Assembly: GCA_963971305.1 (NCBI GenBank)
Contig: OZ020313.1
Coordinates: 27,311,602 to 27,375,601, forward strand
DNA from: Arcuatula senhousia
Taxonomy: Eukaryota; Mollusca; Bivalvia; Mytilida; Mytilidae
DNA: 64,000 nucleotides
Direction of reading: 5' to 3'
This document shows positions 45,373 to 57,300 of this stretch, piece by piece. The translations under genes were made by a program, and so were the position numbers. Position 1 is the stretch's first letter. Every line of letters begins with the position of its first letter. The notes beneath the pieces were generated by a model, which was not told the origin of the DNA, made no database searches, and saw only the letters and a program-made list of their open reading frames with translations.

Positions 45373-48300
45373 CTGGAAATAGAGAGAAAAAACAGAAATT
45401 ATATGAAAATTATTGAAATTTTAAAGTACTTAGATAGATATAATTATTTTTTTTTCAAATAATAAGAACAAAATAAATATTCATTTCTATTATTGATTAG
45501 CTTTTCTGTAGATTTCCTCTGTTTCAGTATATCTGCAGATGACTCGAAATAGTTCTTGTGATTGCAGTGGCACTCCATAAGGAAATAATTATATATATCA
45601 CAAGCTCTATAATAGCGTTCATTTTTGTCAGATATCTGATTTCATTTGAGTTTAATGTTCAGCTTTATGCTACATGTATGACATTTTTGACGTTGTTAAT
45701 TTCATACTCTGGATACAAATGTTGAATTGAAACGTAACATGTTGCCGAATTGTTAAAATGGATTATTATTATATTTTTATACCTCAGTCAAAGACGAGTG
45801 TCCATCTGCATTTACCACCACCAATCCTTTGTATTTATCTTAAAAGCAACAAATTTCAATTTTGATATAGTGCATAAGAATTGCATATATTTCTGTGTTT
45901 TAATAAATACAGAAAAAAACATATTATACAAACTTAGCTTTGCTTTACAGAGTTATAATGTGGTTGCCAATAGATCTTTTAATTTTTAACACACCTTTGT
46001 TGAATATAAATAATATAAGGCTGAAAACCAAAGTGTCGTTATACTTAAGGTTGCCATGCATACTCCTAAACTTTCGAGCGAGTGAGTTGGTGTTTTGCGC
46101 CCTTTTAACGCTATATAGGCCTATAGGTTATTCAAAGGTGATGAACATGAAAGGGTGATCAAATTAACATGTAAGAATGATAATTGAAATATGGGGATGG
46201 GATGGGAAACAAAGGAACAGTTAATTTTGAAGCCCACAGGAAAAAAGGGAATGGTGGTTAAGGGGTGAAAAATTATGCCCGTGTGGTGAACTGCTTGGCG
46301 GTCCACATTGGGGTCTTTTACGTGCATTAAGCGTTGCACTCTCCACACATTCGAACATTGAAGCAAAAGCAAGCACCTTATGAAAAGAAACCCACTTATA
46401 TAATTCTACATTGTGATGAATACTTACGATGAACTGTACAAAGTTTGATCATTATACAGATGAATTGTTCTAAGGTAATCCTTCCCTTCGATGAAAATCT
46501 TACAACTAATGTTTCCAGTGTCTTGTTGCTCACACGAAACCCTAAATAAAAAGATTGTGTTAAAGTGACTCCTATATGTCGCTTTGCAACACATTGCAGG
46601 CGACATAACAAAAAAAAGACAACTTAAGCTGAAAATGGTTGCATAGTTAAGGTAAATCCCAAAACTATGTAGCTCTAAAAACATTTACATTTTATCGTTT
46701 ATTATGAAAGTTTTTAATGAATTTCAGAAATGGTTATCTAGTCTCAACTAAATAAGAAAACAATCTATGCATGCCAATATTTAAGAATATACGTAGTCCC
46801 AGAAATCTGACAAATCTCCCATGATTATATTACTTTGAGGGTATAATTTCCGTTAATTTAAGTTACATAAGTTGATCTCTTAATATATAAGCTTTGTATT
46901 TGTGTTAAATTTGAAAGCATATTTTGCAATAACATTTGCCATATTCGAGAGTTGCCGGGATTGTTTTAATATGAATGACTCACCGTCCACACTCAGAGCA
47001 CATCTTAGAAGATATGAACTGAAGTCAATATTTTTCTTTGCAAAGTTCTTGAATATTGTCTGAAAGCAAATACATATTTGTTTAAACAAAAACTGTATGC
47101 CTCTGGTATCATAATTATTATGTTTTAAAGATTCTACTAATTGGGCAAACCTTGCGACTCACTAAAAATCCTAAAAGCCAATGAACTTTAATAAAGTTTC
47201 TTGATAGTGCTTGAATCTGCTAATCAGAAATTCGTTTCATAGCAGTTTTTAGTTAACATTGCTATAGTATATAATTACAAAGTTTGTAGTCAAACTTGAT
47301 TGTATATGCATCAACAATCCGATGCCTTTGAACTTTATACATTAACGTTCACAAATGGAATTTGACGTTACATACAACAGTGAAACGATCAATTGGTCGC
47401 ATTGGTAGTCAAGTAAACGGGACGTTTGGTTTGCTTGTTTAGAAGTCAAAAAAGGCGTTTTGACATTAAATTTTAAGGCAAATTTGGTAAAAATGTATAA
47501 AAAAGTTTTCTTTTTTTACATTGCGGTCTAAATGACATAAACCAAAAAATGGAGACGAAAAAAATGTGATTTTGGTAGATAATTTGTCTTAAATTAGAAA
47601 ATGTTTAATTTATACAGTAGCTGCCTTAGACGGTTGTTTATCAACATGGCGCTAGTCAACATCAATGTATTTTCGTTGGTTCCATATTTTTCTTATATAT
47701 ATGTATTACATGTATTTAGAAACTATTGACCGGTCAATAGTTCAACGCTAGCACTAGAAAAAAACAGTGAAAATATTGTATATGAAATACTAGGTTACAA
47801 TAATTTCTTTCATTTGATAATTAAACACTAATTGAATACTAATAAGCTAAAATTTCAAAACGTTTAATTCTAAAATAGAACACTAAATACCGTAGTTGAC
47901 AGCTAGAGTATCTGTAGAAATATACATACCTGCCAGAGTATAAGTTTACTCAGAAGACTGTTAAATTCGCTATAGCTCAGTCTCCCATCTATATTTTTCT
48001 TTTCATTGTTAAGAAAAATTTGTAAAAAGTGTATTGGTGCAGAAGCATCATATAGTGATAGAAAATACCCTTAAAATATTTTTAAATGAAATATCCACTT
48101 AGAGTTTAATATTTTTCATTCTAAAACAATTAGCATTTATAACTATATGAGCATTTTTATCTATTATAGCGAGCATAGCTCGCAAGCGGGCACGAAGTGT
48201 CCGCTCGAGCGGAGAGCTCTACGGTATTTGTTTCCGCGAGAAATTTGCTAATGCTGATTTAGATTTTTTATGGTCCGGAAAGGGTTATTATTTTTACAGG

Positions 48301-51300
48301 ACCGGAGTGAATGTTAAAATAATTTATAAGAAAAGAAATAATGGTTAAAAAAAATAAATTGCGCTTTTTACAAGAAAATAATATTCTTTAAATAATAAAT
48401 ACACATAAGCTGCTCGTTTCGTCTTGGTTATATGCACGTACGAAACTAACGTGTCTCGAAGCTTAATCGCCCCATACCATCTCGCCCCAAAATAAGCAAA
48501 TGGAAATGATAGCGATAAACAAAACGTAGTCCCTTTTAGCTATGCTCGCATTTAGGCAATGCCTACTCCATATTATATGTACTAACATTTGTCTATGCAC
48601 ATACTACAAGGACTACTTCAATTGAAAACAATTGTAAAACTATATTCTTTATGATCTTGTATAAATAGTTTTTTTCAAGGATACATCGAATATTGTTATG
48701 GCAGCCTTACAAGTATCTGGTGACAAATTTATTGGTTTGAAATTGATAACTGAAAAATAAATCAACACTGTTATTAAATGTAAAAAGTTTGACAAAAACG
48801 TTTGTAAAATACATATAAGGTAAGCTATAAAATTACTCAACAACAAAAGTAACACATATTTTTATAGTCTTTGAATTCTACTTAACTTGTTCACTTTAAA
48901 ATATATTGTAAATTCTTTAAACTGAAATGAACAAAATAATTGTACAATCATCTTATTATTTTGATATATCTACATGTATTTTCACGTTCCATATTCGGTA
49001 CTGCGCGTTTTTGTCGCCTGAAGGAGTTGACAACGACGGTAAAGTATATTAAGCTGTACTTGGAAAGAGGAGGTAACGGACTCATGTATGTCAATAAAAA
49101 CATATGGTTTTGCCTTAGTACTTTTCCACATCAGGATCAGATAGGGGTGGTACATTGATAATTAAATATTTTAGATTTCGGGGTACAGATGCATTCGTCT
49201 TTTACTCAAAATCAACTGGTTTATCTCCTAAACCATATTTAGATTGATAAAAAGATAATTGTGGGCTGTGTCGCGTACACTTATTCCACATCTCATTATT
49301 TTCTATTTACTAGGTTGCTTTAAAAAATTCTTTCGGGTGTATTCGTTACTAATGTGCCACCGATAAATGGTATATGCCTTATTCTTAGAAAAAGTAGTAG
49401 TAAAGTAAAATTAACATTAAAGTTCATGTTTAAAGTGAAGAAACACACTTACTTTCTGATTCCGAAAAGCAGCACAGTAAAGGTATTTTGTCTTTTACGT
49501 TAGTTGCTAAAATCCTCTGTAAACTGTGAGCGTCTATGGCCTCATACTTGAATAATAAACAAGTTTTCATAAAGACATTTTTGAAATATGTAACAATATG
49601 TAACGTGAAGGTTAGCACTGCTGGTGGAGTTTAAATTCCACGAGGTTAGCCCGCTCCGGCACCAACACTTTTGAGTTGGAGAAAACATCAAAGCTTTAAA
49701 TTATCCGTCTAAATTTCAAAATTGTCTAAACCCTAAGGTTCTTCCTACCCCAGACATAGGTTTAATATCTTAGTAATCATTTGGTTCCCCAGTTTGGTAT
49801 TTTTGGTTATACTGTTCTATGCTCTTCATATTCATACAGTGTTTGGCATTTTCAATATTTTTCGCAGAGCGCCTCTGATGAGTCTTGAATAGACGAAACG
49901 CGCGTCAGGCGTAGCAAAATTTATTGTCTGGAACTTTGTTGTCATTTGTATTTCGAACATACGTGAAGGTTAGCTCTGCTGCCAGGTGGAGTTTAAATTC
50001 TCCGAGGTTAGCCCGCTCCGGCACCAACACTTTTGAGTTGGAGAAAACATCAAAGCTTTAGATTATCCGTCTAAATCTAAAAATTGTCTAAACCCTAAGG
50101 TTCTTCATACCCCAGACATAGGTTGAATATCTTAGTAATAATTTGGTTCCCCAGTTTGGTATTTTTGGTTATACTGTTCTATGTTCTTCATATTCATACA
50201 GTGTTTGGCATTTTCAATATATTTCGTAGAGCGCCTCTGATGAGTCTTGAATAGACGAAACGCGCGTCAGGCGTAGCAAAATTTATTGTCTGGAACTTTG
50301 TTGTCATTTGTATTTTATACACATATTTAAAAAAAAAACAACTAATGATATTGACTAAATATTGGCATAGAAAAGTTGTTGTTTTGTAGGCTTTTGAAAT
50401 CATGTCTTTACAAGGATTGTCATTCTTTTGAAACAATATAATTCAAATCTTTTTTTTTACAGTTTGTGTTATAATATTTGTTCCTCTGGTCTCTTTTGTT
50501 TCGTTTCATAAATTTTGATTCCCTTATCCAGACCATATGCATATTTGTAAGTTATGTCTTCTTTTTTTCTCAATTTATGGGACAACTTGAAAAATCATTG
50601 TTTTATTTTAATGGGGTTCAATTTAAAATTTATTGTCTTGAAACTTTGTTGTCATTTTAATTCAAAACGTCTCATAGGGTTCTTTATAAACTGTATCGAT
50701 TTCAAACATTGGTGGAAAAATTCAAGTCTTTGAGAATTAAAAAATGATTCGTGCATTGTTAGGCGAGGTAATCATATCACTAATATTCCTTTTGTTTCTT
50801 AACCATGCTATGTTATCTGTTACTATCGGACCTTTTGGTCGCAAAGGATTGTGGAGATTTGGCACCAAAAAACATGATTTTTCTTTCAAAATATCTGTTC
50901 CAAGTCAACTTAAGGACCATTGAATGTCTTTGCTTTGTTTTTTTTTCCTCTTTAGATTGAAAATTCCAATTCATTATTAATTTTTTTATATCCATTAATT
51001 AAAGTTACTAACCTTATGATGAACCGCCATGTTTCTAAACCGTCTTCGTATCTGAGTTAACTTATGATCCATGTCACTAGAATGCTGCAGGAATTGAGAC
51101 GAATGTTCAAAAATATCATTCGTTTTATATATAATGAATGGTCATCATCTATTTTGATTTTACTTAACCATCAAATTAATTTTTAAGTTTTAAATTGAAT
51201 GATTCGCGAATCAGAATATGTAAAAGTGAAGAGTCAAAAATTAAATTCATTGTTAATACGATAAAATAGATTATAGCCAAACATTTTTTTTTTAAAATGT

Positions 51301-54300
51301 GCTTATATTTTTGCATGTAATAATTATAACATCTGAAACAAATGTTGTTGAGAATACGCAACGTTCTCTTTTAAATGATTTTTGTTTAAATTTATAATAC
51401 TTTGCGTTAATAACATCCTGTACGAAATGATCCGCCTGTTTAAGACACGTAAACCAGGCGTACAATATCAGTGATCCAGGCGTAACTTGCTTTTACGTGT
51501 AAATAGGGAAACCAGGCGTCAAAAGACACGTAAACCAGGCGGAAAAGAGACGTAATATTTAAATTAGATTGACCAGCTGGTTGAAAATCCAGGCGTAATA
51601 TGCAAATGAGTAATTTACGCCTTGCAGAAACCAGGCGTAAAATGAGACAATAACCAGGCGTAATATTTGACCCAATTCTTAATACATAACATTTATGTGC
51701 TATACATTACTATAACATTTGGTTACACAAAATGTGCCATGTGTATACATTAATTCATAGATAATGTAATAAGACAAATATGTTCTAATCACTTTGAGAA
51801 TTAAAAATATTAGATTATGCTTTTTAATAAATTGTTGATATAAATTAATACAATCCAATATGACCATCAAAGTATTTCAAGTAATTAAATGCATATTACT
51901 TTAATTTATGAAAATGATAAAATACTATTCTTTTTCAACTATTAAAAGAATAAAACTTGAATTAACAAGTTTTCAATAAAAATAAATTGAATACAGTGTA
52001 TAAGATAAAAAAAAATTATATGCTGCAGGTTGTGTCTCAATAACTGCATTTTATCTTTTAGATATGTTTTATTTAAACAGCTTGTATAAAATATTAATCT
52101 CTCAAAAAAAATCCTGCATGCTTTTATAATTACCTTTATAAATCTAGAAACAAAATTCCTAAAAACAAACTTTTAGCACCATCAGATCAAGACACAAGCT
52201 CCTAAGCATCTTCTTGTAAGTTTACAATGTTCAAAAAGTGTAACAAAATGAATTTGATTGGATGAAAACAATTTCCTGTTTAATGCATCATGGGAAAACA
52301 AAGAGTGTTATACAACCAGTTGGTCAAAAAACCAGCTGGTTTTCAAGTTGCTTATTTTATAAAATTCTAAGTCCAAAGTTACGTCTGGACAGGACAAAAA
52401 CCAGCTGGCCAAGCACTTTACGCCTGTTTTTTCGACACGTAATCCTGCTACTGACAGACCAGGTTTACGTGTCCTGCTCATTTACGCCTCATTTTGAGGC
52501 GTAATCTTGGTTTACGCCTGAAAACCAACTGGTTTCCGTGTCGAAACCAGCTGGTTTCCGCCTTAACATTTCGTACGGGACACGACTATTCATTCTGATT
52601 TGATCAAATTATTTAATTAAAGGTTCAGAATATTTTGTGTGAAGCACTCTTTCATATTTTCAGGATAACTTTTTGTATGTATCATGACACTGTAATATAA
52701 AAAGCAACAGTTGTCATGCATGGGTGTTTGTTTGTTCACCTGTGTCTAATTCAACCTCAACTTTAAACAGCAAAATGATAATTCAGCAAAAACTAACTTG
52801 ACTTTACAGTTTCAGTGCTGTTTGCAGTTCAGTTGTGTTCATTTGCTATACATTTATGTTTGATGTTTTTGTGATGCGCGTTTCGTTTAATATTCGCCTT
52901 TTTTGTTCGGCCTTATCAGACTTCGAAATTTGAATGCTCTTTTTAGTAGATCATTTCTTCTGTCTTTACAAATCATTACATCTTAAAACAACATTTCTAT
53001 GGATGTTTTAAATGCATACTATATACTTACATGGACAGTAGAAACGCTATCTATGGATGTTTTAAATGCTTACTATATACTTACATGGACAGTAGAAACG
53101 CTATCTTTGTCATCAAGTTCCCTTTCAAAATAAATGAAACTTTGCTTAATTTGAATACTTGCTTTTCGTCGCAGCTATTACTTGATAATTAACAAAAGCC
53201 CCTAAATACAATTATTGTTTTATTCAAGTTATTCCATATCGATGCTAGTCCTTTGGGAGGGACGAAATAATTGTCCCGAGTATGGGATCTGATCAACGTC
53301 TCCCGCCGCCGCCCCTCACCCCACCCCCTTGCACATTGAAAACCCACATGTAGAGTTCAATAACAGAAGCACTACAAAGATGGCCGATTGGTAACAACCC
53401 GCAAATACTTTAAGCTTGTTTGCAAATACAATTATAAATAAATAAATTAGTTAAAAACTGTAACTTTTCCGTCGTGAAATGTTTGCAAGGAATTGTACAG
53501 TCAGCTCTTTCGAACCGAATCCTTGTTTTATCAAAATCAGTTAAAACAGTAACAATTATTAACTAAATTTAAATTCTATTCATTCAGTCACATAGTTACA
53601 TACAAGGATAAGAGCTGCTGTTAAAGATGCTAAAAACACAAACACTTACCATATCGTTGAGTTACCAGAGGAGTAGAAACGGACCATAAATCTGCCCTCC
53701 TGACCTTCAATTTCGGTTACTGGCATTATCATATAAGATCCTTCAGGTATGACAAAGGTGTGCATATTTTCTCTGATTTGTTTGAACTTTGTGGTGGCAT
53801 AGATTTTCTGACTTTGGAAAAAGTCAGGTCCTAGACGTGATTTTATACCTCTTGGAGCCTAGTGATAAAACATATTTTGTTTACAATGTGCAAATGATTC
53901 ACATGGATAAAAATATAAAGTTAAAGAGGGTACAAAAAATGGGCATTCCACTGTCACTGAAGTGTTATGAAGGATACCATGACATTGCTATGCTGCATTG
54001 ATAATTGAAGTAAAAACAGAGATTTTCCCAGTAATCGAATCATTGACAAGATATTACTAAAATTTATATGCTCAATACCTAGTATAGACATATAACAAAT
54101 GTGTTTGTCAGGCATATTCTAACAAGTAAGTATGTTTCATCGTCTGTTTTACTATGTTAGGCACGAATCCGTGGTACAACTATATTGGTCAATAGAAAAA
54201 AATTGAACAATTGTTAATCCAGTCCGTCTCTTTAAATCTTCAATTGATATTACTCTGTTAGGTATAAATATATTGTACAGATGCAATGTATTGTTCAATA

Positions 54301-57300
54301 GATTTTAAAATCTGAACAATTGCTAATCCACCTGTCCATTCTATTCCTTTCAATACCAATCGAAGATTTTAATGGACAGACTGGATTAGCAATTATCACC
54401 AACATTCTATTCAATTTCTGTCTATACCAATTAAAAGTGTATAGAGGACAGGCTCGATTATGTACTTAACAATGGTTCGTTTTTTTTAAATCTATTGACC
54501 AATATATCCTTCGCCATGGATTTATATTAAACACAGTAAAAATGAATAGATAGGTAGTGATAGTTGCTTATCAACTCCATCCTTTTAAATCTTCAATTGT
54601 TTTTGACAGAAATTGAATAAACGGGTGGACAGACTAGATAAACAAGAGGCTCCCAAGAGCCTGAATCGCTCACCTGAACTACACAGATACATCTATAGTA
54701 TTGTGCTTAACCATGTGCGATGTAAATTTCTGAAATATCTTCATTATTTTTTAAGATATTGGGCTTAAAAAGTGCAAATTTGGCGAAAATTAGGAAAAAG
54801 AACAATAACTCCCACATCAGCAGTCAGATCTTTTTTGAAATTTCAGGACAGGTAAATCTTAACATGCTGATCACTTTTGATTCTTGCACAATTTTGATAT
54901 CTGAAACCATTTTTGAGTTATTAGCAAAAAAATGCAATTTACCCCTACATGTATGTTCTATTTTTAGCCATGGTGGCCATGTTTTTTACGAATAAAAAAT
55001 CTGACAATAAAGTTGTAGCATATAAGCTATTAAACAATGGAAAATGGTAAATTTTGACGCTTTAAGGGCCATTACTCCTAAAAGAAATGGTTCTACAGCT
55101 TTGACCTAATTACATAAAATGTAGATCTTGATGTGCTTAATCATATGCAATTTGAATCTTTAAAATATCTTGTATACTTTTCAAGATATAGGGCTAAATA
55201 AGTGCAAAATGTTCAAAACATCCAGAAAAAGGGCAATAACTCCTATGTCGATTGTTGGATCTTCTTGAAAATATCAGAGCAGGTAGATCTTGAGATGCTG
55301 ATCACTTTTATTTCCCATCAGAATTTTGATATCTGTAACTATTTTTGAGTAATTAGCAAAAAACTGCAATTTACCGCTATGTTCTATTTTTAGCCATGGC
55401 GGCCATATTTTTTGACGAATCAAAAATCCGAACGATAGAATTGTAGCAATTATGCTATTACGCAACTGTGCCAAGTTTGGTTGAAGTTGGATGTATGGTG
55501 TCAGACAAGTTCATCTTTGAAATTCAGGGGAAAAATGAAAAATCGTAAATTTTGACGCTTTAAGGGTCATTACTACTAAATGAAATGGTTCTACAGCTTT
55601 GACCTAATTACATGAAACGTAGATCTTGACGTGCTTAATCATATGCAATTTGAATATTTGATTAACTTGTATAGTTTTCAAGATATAGGGCTAAATAAGT
55701 GCAAAATTTTCAAAAAATCCAGAAAAAGGGCAATAACTCCTTTGTCAATTGTTAGATCTTCTTGAAAATTTCAGAGCAGGTAGATCTTGAGATGCTGATC
55801 ACTTTTGTCTCCATCCGAATTTTGATATCTGTAACTATTTTTGAGTAATTAGCAAAAAACTGCAATTTACCCCTATGTTCTATTTTTAGCCATGGTGGCC
55901 ATATTTTTTGACGAATCAAAAATCCGAACGATAGAATTGTAGCAATTATGCTATTAAGCAACTGTGCCAAGTTTGGTTGAAGTTGGATGTATGGTGTCAG
56001 ACAAGTTCATTCAGGGGACAAGTGATCGTAAATTTTGACGCTTTAAGGGCCATTACTCCTAAAAGAAATGGTTCTACAGCTTTGACCTAATTACATGAAA
56101 CGTAGATCTTGACGTGCTTAATCATATGCAATTTGAATTTTTAAATTATCTTGTATAGTTTTCAAGATATAGGGCTAAATAAGTGCAAAATGTTCAAAAC
56201 ATCCAGAAAAAGAACAATAACTCCTATGTCGATTGTTGGATCTTCTTGAAAATTTCAGAGCAGGTAGATCTTGAGATGCTGATCACTTTTGTCTCCCATC
56301 AGAATTTTGATATCTGTAACTATTTTTGAGTAATTAGCAAAAAACTGCAATTTACCCCTATGTTCTATTTTTAGCCATGGCGGCCATATTTTTGGACGAA
56401 TCAAAAATCCGAACGATAGAATTGTAGCAATTATGCTATTAAGCAACTGTGCCAAGTTTGGTTGAAGTTGGATGTATGGTGTCAGACAAGTTCATCTTTG
56501 ATATTCAGGGAAAAGTAATGAAAAATGGTAAATTTTGACACTTTAAGGGCCATAACTCCTAAAAGAAATGGTTCTACAGCTTTGACCTAATTACATGAAA
56601 CGTAGATCTTGACGTGCTTAATCATATGCAATTTGAATTTTTAAAATATCTTGTATAGTTTTCAAGATATAGGGCTAAATAAGTGCAAAATTTTGAAAAA
56701 AATCCAGAAACGGGCAATAACTCCTACATCGGTTGTTGGATCTTTTTGAAAATTTCTGGGCAGGTAGATCTTGAGGTGCTGATTACTTTTACCCTTGCCA
56801 GAATTTTTATATCTGTGACCGTTTTTGAGTTTTTTGCAAAAAACTGTATTTGACCCCCCTGTTCTATTTTTAGTAACAGCGGCCATGTTTTTTAACTTAT
56901 CAAAAATCCCAACGCATACTTTTTGCACAATACCCTAAGGAACAACCATATCAAGTTTGGCTGCAATTGGCCAAGCAGTTTCAGAGAAGAAGATGTTTGA
57001 AAAAAGCTAACGGACGACAGACGACAGACGACGGACGACGGACGCAAAGTGATGGCAATAGCTAACCTGGCCTTCGGGTCAGGTGACCTAAAAACTTGTT
57101 CTGTCCCGTCTACGAAAGTAGAGGGGCATATAGTGTTCGGGTCCGTTTGTCCGTCCGTCCGTTCGTCCGTCTGTTCGTCTGTCCGTTTGTCATTCCCACT
57201 TACTTACATATGCCACATCAATCATATTTGTATGTTAGGTGCATCTAGCAATGATAAGCACATTGTATGCTTCGGATGCTGGATGTGACCTATATTTTCC

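Larger units (their letters stand above)
49603..50318 (+). mobile_element. Retrozyme-like near-dimer of a 362-bp unit with hammerhead ribozymes
   Basis: Two copies of one unit, about 49603-49960 and 49962-50321, are roughly 90-95% similar. They share CGTGAAGGTTAGC, CGAGGTTAGCCCGCTCCGGC, CCCCAGACATAGGTT and TTTGGTTCCCCAGTTTGG. Each ends in a type I hammerhead motif with predicted cleavage after 49906 and 50268, releasing a 362-nt monomer. Tandem monomers with type I hammerheads and no protein are the hallmark of retrozymes, known in plants and in animals including mussels. It lies in a calpain intron in the opposite orientation to that gene. Confidence 0.85.

Noticed and set aside
45960..46000. 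Alternative calpain exon 26 nt long with fitting phases
   Set aside because: It would give a hydrophobic tail unlike any EF-hand, whereas 45838-45783 restores the N-x-D-G turn and the family C-terminus.
48673..48855. 68-aa minus-strand ORF as an independent gene
   Set aside because: Only 48749-48685 is coding, as a calpain exon; the rest is intron read-through.
51440..52580. Regular short repeats that might suggest a CRISPR array
   Set aside because: The words are irregularly spaced, inverted at the two ends, and the genome is eukaryotic with introns.
55274..56455. Three similar minus-strand ORFs of 66-72 aa starting MAQL
   Set aside because: They lie in tandem units of repeat family B and the similarity follows from DNA repetition. 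There are no introns, promoters or recognisable domains.
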